64,000 nucleotides of DNA from Caldithrix sp. (GCA_020722815.1 DYKB01000023.1:1-64000); one strand, 5' to 3'; positions 1 to 9,213 are shown, numbered from the stretch's first letter. The notes: generated by a model not told the origin, from the sequence alone. A program made the numbers and translations.

Positions 1-8
1 AACACATT

Positions 9-89
9 TTGTAGGGCAAATTGCCAATTTGCCCCGCATGGAGCTCGTATCCGCTGCCCGATTTGGACAAATTACAATTTGTCCTACAA
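9..89. repeat. Nested palindromic repeat at left edge
   Basis: Two short perfect hairpins lie side by side. GGGCAAATTG/CAATTTGCCC (14-34) has a 1-nt spacer, and GGACAAATT/AATTTGTCC (65-84) has a 2-nt spacer. The outer arms, TTGTAGGGCAAATTG at 9-23 and CAATTTGTCCTACAA at 75-89, are inverted repeats matching at 14 of 15 positions. This is the layout of a REP/MITE-like non-coding repeat. No coding is seen in 1-362. Confidence 0.6.
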
Positions 90-110
90 TTTCGGACAAA
101 CTTTAATTAA

Positions 111-205
111 AGTCTGTCTTAAAAAACAGGAAGTGCCATTACGAGACATTTTTTGCCGAAAGGATATCCCTGATTGCCGGAGGACGATACCTTCATCACC
201 AAAAT
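111..205. repeat. Degenerate copy of the AGTCTGTCT repeat
   Basis: AGTCTGTCT followed by a GCCATTACGAG block and CCGAAAGGATATCCC resembles the left half of the better preserved element at 31695-31833 (AGTCTGTCTG, GTCATTGCGAG, CCGAAGCAATCCC). The right half is not recognisable, so this looks like a decayed or half copy. Confidence 0.4.
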
Positions 206-362
206 TTTCCTGCAATGATTACTTAGAAAGCTTTTTCGGATAAATATCAAATAATCTTAGAGCCGTTATGATCAATATACTAAAACTTTTTTAAAATTTC
301 AAGGTTTTAAAATTCAAAAAGGACATTTTTTATTCAAAAGGGTTGTGCAAAATCAGAATGGA

Positions 363-1166
363 TTAAAGATGCAGGAAAAACTTAATCGCGTTTTCAACTT
401 CGATAAAATCAACAAGGGTATTCTTGCACGGACCTTCGGGCCGCTGGTTGGGAATGCCCAGCACGGGAATTTTAAAAAAGACATCCTGAATACCAAGGAT
501 TAAATCGCGTTCACAGGCGACGGCAATTACAGCACCGGGACGTTGTTCCATAATAATTTTCCGTGCCAAACTGCCACCAGATGCCACAAAAATTCCAATT
601 TGATACTTTTCACCCAGTTCTATGAGTTTTTGACGAATAGATTTGTGCAAACAATGCGGTAACAGCACTAACAACTTTGCCGGTTTGAACTTTTTACGGG
701 CAATTCGGGTCAGTACATTGCTTACTTTGATAAACGAATTGCTAATTTGATCTTTTGAAAATCCAAATCGCTCACTTAATCGAATCACTAATGGAGCCAG
801 GAAAGTCAGCGAAAATTCAAATCTAAAAATTTGTAAAAGCAGGTTTTTTTGAAAAAAAACAGAGAGGATATTCAAAAAAAGCCAGGTAAAAAGCAATACG
901 ACACTTCCCAGAAAAATAATGCTAAGAATATTGGCCAGCAATGAACTTAATTGAATAATTCTCGGCTGAATCAGATACCAAAAAAGGAACGCAATTCCAC
1001 TAAAAAGGAGCGCAGCTAACAGGGCAAAGCCAATGAAGAGCCGTTTTCCGGAATCGGCACTGATTTCTTTATCTTCCAAACAACCATCCCATTCAGCCCA
1101 CTCATCCCCTAATTTCCGATCTGTGACTTCCAGTCGAATTTTACTTTGCCGGATACTATTTGCCAT
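363..1166 (-). CDS. DUF116 family membrane protein
   Basis: A 267-residue protein. The N-terminal half has two hydrophobic segments (about residues 44-67 and 75-100). The C-terminal half carries the DUF116 pattern: LLPHCLHKS, a GIFVASGGSLARK block, VAVACERDL, and the ending VLGIPNQRPEGPCKNTLVD. Its cysteines (PHC, ACE, GPC) fit the metal or Fe-S binding suspected for this family, whose function is not established. The start is the ATG 9 bases after the rnfB-like stop, with AAGGAG lying inside the end of that gene, so the two are translated from one mRNA. Identity to DUF116 is confident; the role is not. Confidence 0.85.
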   Translation of the reverse strand: MANSIRQSKIRLEVTDRKLGDEWAEWDGCLEDKEISADSGKRLFIGFALLAALLFSGIAFLFWYLIQPRIIQLSSLLANILSIIFLGSVVLLFTWLFLNILSVFFQKNLLLQIFRFEFSLTFLAPLVIRLSERFGFSKDQISNSFIKVSNVLTRIARKKFKPAKLLVLLPHCLHKSIRQKLIELGEKYQIGIFVASGGSLARKIIMEQRPGAVIAVACERDLILGIQDVFFKIPVLGIPNQRPEGPCKNTLVDFIEVENAIKFFLHL

Positions 1167-1175
1167 GCGAACTGT

Positions 1176-2009
1176 CTACTCCTTCTTTTCATAATTTTCG
1201 GGAATCTGCCGCACGACATAGCTGTGAGTGGGACATTTTTCATAGGCAACCAATAAATCTTCTGCATAAATATTTTTAATAACCGGCAGATTGCCATTCA
1301 TTTCTATCGAACCACTCGGGGTGATCTTGGGTTTTGAACAGAGCGTACAGCCGTTACAGCCAACAGAACAGACCTCTTTTACCTTTTTTCCTTTATCTTG
1401 GGATACACAACCGAGATAGACTCTTTGATTTATTGGAATCAGCGTGATAATATTACGTGGACACGCTTTAACACACAAACCACAACCCGTACACTTTTCT
1501 TCATCCACAATTGGCAATCCATTGGGACCAATATGGATGGCATCAAACGGGCAGGCACGGACACAACTACCCAGCCCTAAACATCCATAAGTACATCCTT
1601 TATGCCCGCCGCCGATAAGTTGGGCCGCGGTGCAATCCTGAATCCCCTGGTAAATTGAACGATTTATCGCTTCTGCATTGCCCCCCTGACAGTGGACAGC
1701 CGCAATTACAGGAATTTTCGTTCCAATATCATCCAGCCCCATAATCGCGGCAATTTTTTTAACAACTGCTCCCCCACCCGGTGCACATAAATCAATTTTT
1801 GCAATTCCCTTTGCAACAGCTTCGGCATATCCGGCGCAACCCGGATAACCACAGCCACCACAATTTGCACCTGGCAATATTTCAATGAGTTTTTCAATTT
1901 TGGGATCAACTTCAACAGCAAATTTTTTAGAAGCATAGGCCAGAAAAAGTCCAAAAAATAGTCCCAGACCACCCAAACCAAGAATCGGAATCAGAATCGT
2001 CATGTCCAT
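1176..2009 (-). CDS. rnfB: RnfB-like Fe-S electron transfer protein
   Basis: A 277-residue protein with the RnfB plan. It has an N-terminal membrane anchor (residues 3-25), then a Fe-S domain with CGGCGYPGCAGY and a later cysteine. Two 4Fe-4S ferredoxin motifs follow (CLGLGSCVRACPFDAI and CTGCGLCVKACP), then an extra C-terminal cysteine cluster (CSVGCNGCTLC). In Rnf complexes RnfB feeds electrons from ferredoxin to the membrane ion pump. Here the usual C, D, G, E and A subunits are absent upstream, and the only partner is the DUF116 gene. It may therefore act outside a standard Rnf complex, or the rest may be encoded elsewhere. Family call firm, pathway uncertain. Confidence 0.85.
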   Translation of the reverse strand: MDMTILIPILGLGGLGLFFGLFLAYASKKFAVEVDPKIEKLIEILPGANCGGCGYPGCAGYAEAVAKGIAKIDLCAPGGGAVVKKIAAIMGLDDIGTKIPVIAAVHCQGGNAEAINRSIYQGIQDCTAAQLIGGGHKGCTYGCLGLGSCVRACPFDAIHIGPNGLPIVDEEKCTGCGLCVKACPRNIITLIPINQRVYLGCVSQDKGKKVKEVCSVGCNGCTLCSKPKITPSGSIEMNGNLPVIKNIYAEDLLVAYEKCPTHSYVVRQIPENYEKKE

Positions 2010-2167
2010 AAATATATGCCTGTAAAATGTATGAAATTTAATCGGTTATAAATTATTATGCAAAATACGAACGAGACAAAATAAATACATTTCGTGAAAA
2101 TGTCAAGTAAAATTTTGATTATTTTCCCGGACAGCAGTTTCAATTTGGGAACCTCTCTGGCTAAATT

Positions 2168-2222
2168 AAGTTATACCAAACTGATAATTCTAAAATAATC
2201 CGCATTCAACCTAGTATAACTT
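2168..2222. promoter_or_regulatory. Inverted repeat upstream of HAD gene
   Basis: AAGTTATAC at 2168-2176 and GTATAACTT at 2214-2222 form a perfect 9-bp inverted repeat in the divergent promoter region between the rnfB-like gene and the HAD gene. It could be an operator, a transcript hairpin or a small repeat element; nothing distinguishes these. Confidence 0.3.
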
Positions 2223-2237
2223 TAGATATGGCGTGAC

Positions 2238-2888
2238 ATGATTAGAGGAGTGATTTTTGACAATGATGGTGTTATCGTCGATAGCGAACCGCTACATCAT
2301 CTGGCAGAACAAAAAACAATGAATCCTTATGGCGTTGATATTACGAAGGAAGAGTACAAAAATTATGTGGGCGTCGGCACCCGGAAAATGTTTAGCGACT
2401 GGATTCAGAAATATAATTTAAACCTAACCCCTGAAGCCATTATTCCCCATCATGAAAAAAATCTCATCGAAATTTTCCAGGAATTAGTCGAACCAACCCC
2501 CGGGGTCGTTAACTTTATAAAATATCTCTTTCACAAAAATTATCCCTTGGCAGTAGCCTCCAGTTCGCATCGCCGTTTAGTACAGGTCGGCATCACAAAA
2601 CATGATTTAATGCAATATTTTCAAACAATTATCACAGGCGACGATGTCACCCGTTTGAAGCCAGAACCAGATATTTTTTTACTGGCAGCGCAACAATTAA
2701 ATATTTTACCGGCTGAATGCTTGGTAATAGAAGATTCCAGCGTGGGGGTTCAGGCTGCCAAGGCAGCCGGGATGTTTTGTGCGGGCTATCAAAATACAAA
2801 TAGCGGCGATCAGGATTTATCAAAAGCTGACATTATTTTTCAAAATTTCAACGAATTAATGCAGATTGGCAATCAATTTGCCCTGTAA
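2238..2888 (+). CDS. HAD-superfamily phosphatase (beta-phosphoglucomutase-like)
   Basis: A 216-residue haloacid dehalogenase hydrolase. Motif I is FDNDGVIVDSEP near the N-terminus, with the catalytic aspartate nucleophile and the DSEP extension of the beta-phosphoglucomutase/phosphatase branch. A helical cap follows. Motif II is the serine in VASSSHRR, motif III the lysine in RLKPEPDIF, and motif IV the acidic pair in VIEDSSVGVQAA. Substrate cannot be told from sequence: sugar phosphates or phosphoglycolate are typical. It lies 20 bp before the peptidase gene on the same strand. The start codon has only a weak ribosome site. Confidence 0.85.
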   Translation: MIRGVIFDNDGVIVDSEPLHHLAEQKTMNPYGVDITKEEYKNYVGVGTRKMFSDWIQKYNLNLTPEAIIPHHEKNLIEIFQELVEPTPGVVNFIKYLFHKNYPLAVASSSHRRLVQVGITKHDLMQYFQTIITGDDVTRLKPEPDIFLLAAQQLNILPAECLVIEDSSVGVQAAKAAGMFCAGYQNTNSGDQDLSKADIIFQNFNELMQIGNQFAL

Positions 2889-2908
2889 TTTTTTTCTCTG
2901 GAGGTGCA

Positions 2909-4597
2909 ATGAACCGATTACAAAAGCTGGCGATGATGTGTGTTCTCACCAGTACCATTTTTTATAGCTGTGGTGGTAACAAAATGGAAACTGAATTTGA
3001 AAAATTTCTGCAGAAAAAGCTGGAAGTTCTGCCTGAATTGGAAAGCGCCAAAAATCTCGCGGCCTGGGAAGCGGCTGTTTCCGGAAAGGAAGCCGATTAT
3101 GCCCGGCAGGCAGATCTGGAACTTAAATTTAAACAGGAATTTACAAATCAAAAAGAATACCATCGATTAAAAGAGTTCATCGCCTCGGGACAGATTAAAG
3201 AGCCGTTGTTAAAAAGGCAACTGGAATTGCTCGATAATCTTTACACCAGAAATCAGATGGACAGTTCGCTGCTTCATGAAATTACAAATCTGGAAGCCAG
3301 TGTACAAAATAAATTTAGCACCTTTCGTGGAAAAATTGATAGTCAAGAAGTAACGAACCACCAGATTCAGGAAATCCTGAAGAATGAAACTGACGTTGAA
3401 AAAAGAGAAAAAGCGTGGCTGGCCAGTAAAATGGTAGGCGAAGCCGTCAAAGACGATCTTTTAAAATTGGTAGCCCTTCGTAATAAGGCCGCCCGGCAAT
3501 TGGGGTATGAAAATTATTTCATCATGTCCCTCGAATTAGCGGAACAAAAAGAGCGCGATTTGCTTAATATTTTTGATCAACTCGCGGATTTAACGGAGGA
3601 ACCATTCAAAAAAATTAAAAATTTAATCGATGATAAACTGGCACAAAATTATGGAATTATTCCCGCAATGCTACGTCCCTGGCACTATCATGATCCTTTT
3701 TTTCAGGAAGCGCCAATGATCGCCGCGATAGATCTGGATAAATACTATGCAAATCGGGATATAGCGACGTTAACCAGGAAATTCTTTCGTGAAATCAATT
3801 TGCCAGTGGACAGCATTTTTGCGAAAAGCGATCTCTATGAAAAGCCAGGAAAAAATCCCCATGCATTTTGTACCCACATTGATCGAAAAGGTGATGTGCG
3901 AATTTTAATGAATCTCCAAAATGATGTTTATTGGATGGAAACGGCCTTGCACGAATCAGGCCATGCCGTGTATGATAAATATCAAGATTTTCAATTGCCT
4001 TATCTGCTTCGGGAACCAGCACATGCTTTTACAACCGAGGCAATCGCCATGTTTTTTGGCCGATTGGCACGAAATCCTTACTGGATGCAGGAAATGTTAA
4101 ATTTGACCACGACTGAAGTTGAGCCAATTTCAGCAACGATCAATGAAAACTTACGCCTGCAGCAGCTCATTTTTGCCCGTTGGACCCAGGTGATGTTTCG
4201 CTTCGAAAGAGCGCTTTACCAAAATCCTGACCAGGATTTAAATAAGCTCTGGTGGGATCTGGTTGAAAAATTTCAGATGGTAACACGCCCTGCCAATCGG
4301 GATCAGGCTGATTGGGCTGCCAAAATCCATTTCACGATTGCACCGGTTTATTATCATAATTACATGCTGGGTGAACTAATGGCATCACAGCTTTATGCAT
4401 TTGTCATTAAAAATATTTTTAACCAGAATCCAGGCACGCCGGTTTCCCTAGTTAAGAGTGTGGCGACAGGAAATTTTTTAAGAGAAAATATTTTCCAGCA
4501 GGGCAACAAATTTAACTGGCAGGAACTATTGGAATTTGCCACCGGTGAAACGCTGAATCCAGGATATTTTGTTACTCAATTTGTACAAAATGAATAA
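2909..4597 (+). CDS. Lipoprotein zinc dipeptidase, M2/M3-type
   Basis: A 562-residue protein with a lipoprotein signal (hydrophobic stretch ending in the FYSC lipobox), so probably anchored on the periplasmic or outer face. The zinc motif HESGH starts at about residue 348. The third ligand glutamate is in TTEAIAMFF, about 25 residues later, which is the HEXXH-plus-glutamate arrangement of angiotensin-converting-enzyme-like M2 and oligopeptidase M3 enzymes. The mostly helical, charged remainder and the roughly 560-residue length fit this group. It should cleave short peptides. GGAGG sits 6 bases before the ATG. M2 versus M3 is not settled. Confidence 0.8.
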   Translation: MNRLQKLAMMCVLTSTIFYSCGGNKMETEFEKFLQKKLEVLPELESAKNLAAWEAAVSGKEADYARQADLELKFKQEFTNQKEYHRLKEFIASGQIKEPLLKRQLELLDNLYTRNQMDSSLLHEITNLEASVQNKFSTFRGKIDSQEVTNHQIQEILKNETDVEKREKAWLASKMVGEAVKDDLLKLVALRNKAARQLGYENYFIMSLELAEQKERDLLNIFDQLADLTEEPFKKIKNLIDDKLAQNYGIIPAMLRPWHYHDPFFQEAPMIAAIDLDKYYANRDIATLTRKFFREINLPVDSIFAKSDLYEKPGKNPHAFCTHIDRKGDVRILMNLQNDVYWMETALHESGHAVYDKYQDFQLPYLLREPAHAFTTEAIAMFFGRLARNPYWMQEMLNLTTTEVEPISATINENLRLQQLIFARWTQVMFRFERALYQNPDQDLNKLWWDLVEKFQMVTRPANRDQADWAAKIHFTIAPVYYHNYMLGELMASQLYAFVIKNIFNQNPGTPVSLVKSVATGNFLRENIFQQGNKFNWQELLEFATGETLNPGYFVTQFVQNE

Positions 4598-4782
4598 AAA
4601 TTCTGAATTCTTGACCTGAATCACCCAATAAAATTCTAAATGATGCTATTCTATTATCATGGGAATGTAATAGTAAGGGACTATTCACGACCTTTGAATA
4701 CGGCATTGGTTACAAAATGTTAATTTAATTTATTATTTATAAATAAGTTGTACTTGATTTATTCTACAATGATTTTTATAAT

Positions 4783-4915
4783 ACCTAAAATTCTAAAATG
4801 GAAATTTTTGATGTTCAGAATCAATGTAGTACCCCCATTTTCGCTTTTTGAAAATGGGGGAGAGACAGAGGGCGTCAAGACTTCAGCGAAAACGATTCAT
4901 TTTAGAATTTTAGGT
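4783..4915. mobile_element. MITE copy 1 (133 bp, 18-bp perfect TIRs)
   Basis: ACCTAAAATTCTAAAATG at 4783-4800 is matched perfectly in inverse by 4898-4915. Direct AAT repeats at 4780-4782 and 4916-4918 are the apparent 3-bp target duplication. The interior holds a strong hairpin: CCCCCATTTTC at 4832-4842 pairs with GAAAATGGGGG at 4850-4860 around a 7-nt loop. No transposase is encoded. Same family as 42840-43054 and 45954-46390. The rest of the gap from 4598 to 5158 shows no gene. Confidence 0.85.
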
Positions 4916-5158
4916 AATAGACCAATTCTGTTGTTCCTGTAACCAGGTTAATTCAAAACTGAATGAGGTCTTTTATAACCACTCTAATTTAAACAATCTT
5001 GTACACGCCAGTTGATTCGAGTCGTTATGATAAATTTAAAATTTAATCAAATTTATCCTTGATTTTGGCAATTATTTCTATTATTATTAGATAGATATGC
5101 GGGAATGGATGATGCGATTTTCTATTCATAGCAGGCATAGATTCATGAGGAGATTTGA

Positions 5159-6121
5159 ATGAAAATTGAATTTAAAGCTGCCACCAATATTGGAATGGTA
5201 CGAAAAGCAAATGAGGACAGCTATTGTATATTGAATGATACAAATTCGGCATTTTTATGTGATGGGATGGGGGGACATGTTGCCGGTGCAACCGCCAGTC
5301 AAATGGCGATTGAAACGATCAGTCAGGTAAATCTGATATTAAATCAGCAGGCTTTTCTCGAAAAATACGCTAAAGTTGCCGAAGAATTATCCAAATATTT
5401 TTATCAACTAAATACTCACTTCGCTTCCTCGCTCCCTGAATCGGCTATTAATATGGTGAATGCAATTCAGCTAGCGAATACAAAAATTTATAATACAGCA
5501 AATGACAATCCCGATTTGCAGGGAATGGGAACAACCGTTGTCGGATTTTCATTCAGCGAAAATTTATGTTGTATCGCCCATGTTGGTGATAGCCGGGCTT
5601 ATCGATGTCGTGAAAATCGGATCGAACAACAAACAGTTGATCACTCCTGGTTAAATGAGTTGTTACATGCCGGCAAACTTCAGGCGGATGAAGCTGATAA
5701 ATTTCCCCATCGGAATGTTATTACGCGGGCACTTGGGGTCTCTCCGACACTTCAGATCGACTTACGTGTTGATCCCGTGCAAAAAGATGATATTTTTATC
5801 ATCTGTTCTGATGGCCTGCATGATTTGATTAATGAAAAAGAAATTCTGGCCACAATTCAAAATGCTGATATGAATCTCGAATTGAGTATTGATGAATTAA
5901 TTAAAATGGCCAACCAACGCGGTGGAAAAGACAACATCACCCTGGTGATGGCGAAAATTCTCGAAACCGATGCGATGGTGACAAATTATCATTATAAAGC
6001 AACAATCCCCGAAGAGAATTTCACGATGACCGAAATCGAAGATAAAATCCTGGAAATTTTATTTGATCGAAATCTTCAGGATACGGTCACTTCTCCAATC
6101 GGTATCACCGATGAGGATTAA
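5159..6121 (+). CDS. PP2C-type Ser/Thr protein phosphatase
   Basis: A 320-residue PPM/PP2C phosphatase, soluble. The metal-binding motifs are all present: NEDSYC near the N-terminus, the DGMGGHVAGATAS core, VGDSRAYR, SDGLHDLI and the C-terminal KDNITLV aspartate-asparagine pair. PP2C enzymes remove phosphate from Ser/Thr and typically sit beside bacterial Ser/Thr kinases, as here (two active-looking kinases and one pseudokinase follow). About 70 residues after the catalytic domain are acidic and unassigned. GAGGAG stands 7 bases before the ATG. This is the first gene of the long plus-strand block. Confidence 0.92.
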   Translation: MKIEFKAATNIGMVRKANEDSYCILNDTNSAFLCDGMGGHVAGATASQMAIETISQVNLILNQQAFLEKYAKVAEELSKYFYQLNTHFASSLPESAINMVNAIQLANTKIYNTANDNPDLQGMGTTVVGFSFSENLCCIAHVGDSRAYRCRENRIEQQTVDHSWLNELLHAGKLQADEADKFPHRNVITRALGVSPTLQIDLRVDPVQKDDIFIICSDGLHDLINEKEILATIQNADMNLELSIDELIKMANQRGGKDNITLVMAKILETDAMVTNYHYKATIPEENFTMTEIEDKILEILFDRNLQDTVTSPIGITDED

Positions 6122-6128
6122 ATTACAG

Positions 6129-6142
6129 AAACAAGCTTGTTT
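6129..6142. promoter_or_regulatory. 14-bp perfect palindrome
   Basis: AAACAAGCTTGTTT lies just after the PP2C stop and about 90 bp before the next gene. It is a perfect palindrome that could be a dimeric regulator site; there is no poly-T tract to make it a terminator. Confidence 0.25.
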
Positions 6143-6232
6143 GATTTTACAGTGTATTTAAAATAATTTTATCATAAAATTTTACGTTAAAATAGTGTTC
6201 AGGAGATGAAACATATTGAACGGAGGAGCATA

Positions 6233-6946
6233 ATGCATAAATCATTCATAAAGTATATTCTGTTCTTCTCAATAATATTGAGTGGTTTTCTATCCGCCCA
6301 GGCGCAACGGATTCATAAAGTGGCTGTTCTGGGATTGGATGCAACCGGGATGGATGTCACTGTTGCCGATGGAATTACGGAATATCTGCGTGAGCAGATC
6401 AATAGTTCCCAATTAATTGACGTCATGGAGAATAAATTGGTACTGAACAAGCTGAAAGAATTTTCTTATCTCACCGGACCTTTTACGGAAAATGAAGAGA
6501 TTATTAAAATCGGCCAAATTCTGGAAGTTGATAAAATTGTTGCCGGCAATATTGGAAAAATTGGCGATCTCTTTTCCATCTCATTGAAATGTTATGATAC
6601 ACGAACAAAAGAAAGTTATGAAGAAACAGGTAGTTATGAGGGAAGTCAGGCATTATTTCTGGTAAATACCATTGATCCAATGGCCAAAAAAATCATTGAT
6701 TATATCCTGGAAGATGAAGCGTCAACCGATGTAACACCGCCTGTTGCTATACCGGATTCCGGGATTGCAAAACCATGGTATAAAAAATGGTGGGTCTGGG
6801 CCGGCGTCGGTGGTGTTGCTGTCATCAGTAGCGCGCTGGTACTTAGTGGCGGTGGTGGAGGTGGTGGAGATGGTGGAGAAAAGCCCGTCAAAATATTACC
6901 AGAACCACCACCATTGCCAATACCAAAAAATTTTTCCGCTCGATAG
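6233..6946 (+). CDS. Secreted CsgG/TolB-like protein with C-terminal anchor
   Basis: I place the start at the ATG at 6233, which has GGAGG six bases upstream and opens a clean signal peptide (MHKSFIKYILFFS through AQAQ). The mature domain (HKVAVLGLDATGMDVTVADG onward) has the pattern seen in CsgG/TolB N-terminal-like proteins: a beta strand, a helix of the TEYLREQI type, a short MENKL segment, and a GQILEVDKIVAGNIGKIG block. The C-terminus has a WYKKWWVW membrane segment followed by a glycine run and a proline-rich tail. It is one of three related proteins in this locus. Role inferred to be in envelope assembly or sensing; no function is proved. Confidence 0.65.
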   Translation: MHKSFIKYILFFSIILSGFLSAQAQRIHKVAVLGLDATGMDVTVADGITEYLREQINSSQLIDVMENKLVLNKLKEFSYLTGPFTENEEIIKIGQILEVDKIVAGNIGKIGDLFSISLKCYDTRTKESYEETGSYEGSQALFLVNTIDPMAKKIIDYILEDEASTDVTPPVAIPDSGIAKPWYKKWWVWAGVGGVAVISSALVLSGGGGGGGDGGEKPVKILPEPPPLPIPKNFSAR

Positions 6947-7143
6947 TTTAGCGTGAATAGTGTTATTTTGCCATTCGGAACAAAGCGAAGCATCTCCTGA
7001 CGTATTATAAAGATAAATTCTTCGCGTGGATCAGAATGGCCGGTCAGTGTCTTTTTAAAGTAGGCTCTTTCATTGTTGGATAAAAAGGAATATTAGCATA
7101 TAAAGGATTCATTCGGGCAATAATAATAAACAGAAAAATATAG

Positions 7144-9132
7144 ATGTTGTCACCTAAGTACACAAATATTCTTTTGCTGGTTTCAATTCCATTTCTACTT
7201 TTTGGGCAGAATTTGCAGCAGGATCCCCAACAGCTTTATCATCAGGCTCAACAAACGGCAAATCTGTCTGAAAAAATAGAAATTTTAAAGCAAATAGTCG
7301 ATCAAAATCCTGATTTTACACCAGCTCATCTGGAATTAGGTCAATATTATTTTCTCAATCGGGCTTTTGATAAAGCACGTTACCATTTTTTAAGTGTCAT
7401 TGGAATAGCCCCCCAAAATGGAGCCGCTTATGCTTATTTAGGGCAAATATACTTTCAGGAGGAGAAATATCAACAGGCGACGGTCTTCTTTCAACAGGCG
7501 CTAAAATGGCAGCCGGCAAATGAATTGGCAATTGAAGGCACTAAACAACTTCAAGAAATCCAGGCGGTTGAAAAGATATTAACACAATTACGAGCTGCCG
7601 TCCAAAATGATAATTTAGTTGTCGCGTTCGATTTATATTCTCAAATAGCGCAAAAAAATTATTCTTTAACAAAATTAAGAGAATATCGACAAATACTGGC
7701 ACAAGCGTTATATGAAAAGGGAATTTTCGAACTTCGTCACCAGAATAATACTGCGGCCGCCGAATATTTTGAGAAAATCCAGCGCGTTTTTCCCGATTAT
7801 CTGGATGTTAAACAAAAGCTTCTATCGATTAATCCAAGTGTAACAACCGTCGTTCAAACGGCACCAGAACCCGAGATTGAGAAACCGGCTCAATCCAGGC
7901 CAGTGGCAGAAACACCGACGCGTGTCCTGGAAATCACAACAGCTACGGATTCACCCTTCACGCGAAAAGAAATTGGTGAACCCGACACGCTGTTGGCACG
8001 AACCAGTTCAGAAACGCTGGATTCTGTGACGACCACAGCTCAAAATACCTGGGGGACTTTAAAAAATACATTTGTGCAGGTCATTCAACTTAAGCGATAT
8101 AATTATATAACCGGGATTTCAGCCTTTTTTATCCTGGCACTGGCTATTTTCGCTATTTTTAAAAATTATCAGAAAAAGCGTACGAACAGGGAATCTGAAG
8201 ATCATGATTTGACACTTCCGGAAGCGCCAGAGCCCGAAAAAATTCAGCATGATATTTCAGAAATTTCACCGACTGAAGAAAAACAGCGTCAATCGGGGAA
8301 ATTTAAAGTCTATCAACCAGAATTTTCACCCTCAAAACGATTTCAATTAAAATCGCTGCTGGGTCGTCTCGGAAATGTTCAACAGTTTCTGGCTGATGAT
8401 ATGCGCTTGAATCGAGCGGTGTTAATTGATCGAATCAGTACTGATGGCGAAAATCCGGATCACCTCGAATCTCAAAAGACCCTCATTGAAGGGATTCAGT
8501 TGGCAGCGCGATTAAATCATACCAATATCCTGAAAGTCGAAGATGTATTCGTTCAAAATGGTACCATTTTTATCGTCCTGGAATATGTGCCACATATCAT
8601 TTTGCCCATGGAACTGAAAAGTCAAAAGAGGTTTAAAATACCAGAAGCCTGTCGTATTATCCGACAGCTCTGTTTTGCGTTAGATTACGCACATCGCAAT
8701 CAGGTAATTCATTTCGATATTCGGCCTTTTCATATAAAAATCCTGTCAAATCAGGAAGTTAAGTTAGGTGGGTTTGAATTGGCACGCTTGAATCATTTCA
8801 GCTATTTGCCAACTTCAGGGGTACCGACAATTTCGCCGGCCTATATGTCCCCAGAAAAAATACGCAATGCTGAAATTGATAAACGTACTGATATTTTTTC
8901 ACTTGGCGTTGTATTTTATGAAATGGTGACTGGCAAACAACCTTTTTGGGGTGAATTTGTATCATCGGTAATCTTTCATATTCTCGAAGGAAATCCCATA
9001 CCACCCGGTGAGATAAATCGGGAAATTCCCGAAGAATTAGAACAGATTATTATGAAAATGTTAGCAAAAGATCGCGCTGATCGTTTTATGGATATGCTCG
9101 AAATTGGCATGGAATTAAAAAAATTTGTATAA
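7144..9132 (+). CDS. TPR-transmembrane pseudokinase
   Basis: 662 residues. A signal peptide (residues 1-21) is followed by TPR repeats (about 25-215), a Pro/Thr-rich stretch, one membrane segment (about 320-340) and a kinase-fold domain from about residue 400 to the end. The TPR part should be periplasmic and the kinase fold cytoplasmic. The kinase is degenerate. The VAIK lysine is replaced by Asp429, HRDIKPSN reads HFDIRPFH (523-530), and DFG reads GFE (543-545). The fold signatures SPAYMSPEKI and DIFSLGVVFYEMVTGKQPFWGE remain. Catalysis is unlikely; a role as scaffold or allosteric partner of the next kinase is inferred. Confidence 0.85.
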   Translation: MLSPKYTNILLLVSIPFLLFGQNLQQDPQQLYHQAQQTANLSEKIEILKQIVDQNPDFTPAHLELGQYYFLNRAFDKARYHFLSVIGIAPQNGAAYAYLGQIYFQEEKYQQATVFFQQALKWQPANELAIEGTKQLQEIQAVEKILTQLRAAVQNDNLVVAFDLYSQIAQKNYSLTKLREYRQILAQALYEKGIFELRHQNNTAAAEYFEKIQRVFPDYLDVKQKLLSINPSVTTVVQTAPEPEIEKPAQSRPVAETPTRVLEITTATDSPFTRKEIGEPDTLLARTSSETLDSVTTTAQNTWGTLKNTFVQVIQLKRYNYITGISAFFILALAIFAIFKNYQKKRTNRESEDHDLTLPEAPEPEKIQHDISEISPTEEKQRQSGKFKVYQPEFSPSKRFQLKSLLGRLGNVQQFLADDMRLNRAVLIDRISTDGENPDHLESQKTLIEGIQLAARLNHTNILKVEDVFVQNGTIFIVLEYVPHIILPMELKSQKRFKIPEACRIIRQLCFALDYAHRNQVIHFDIRPFHIKILSNQEVKLGGFELARLNHFSYLPTSGVPTISPAYMSPEKIRNAEIDKRTDIFSLGVVFYEMVTGKQPFWGEFVSSVIFHILEGNPIPPGEINREIPEELEQIIMKMLAKDRADRFMDMLEIGMELKKFV

Positions 9133-9147
9133 TCCGAACAAAACAGG

Positions 9148-9213
9148 TTCACGGTTGGGCGTCACGAAGAATTTATATATATAGAACGCAACACTTCATC
9201 AACCAACCGTGAA
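9148..9213. promoter_or_regulatory. 11-bp inverted repeat before the TPR kinase
   Basis: TTCACGGTTGG at 9148-9158 is matched perfectly in inverse by CCAACCGTGAA at 9203-9213, with 44 bases between, in the 240-bp gap between the pseudokinase and the TPR kinase. There is no poly-T. It may be an operator pair, an mRNA structure or a small repeat. Confidence 0.35.
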
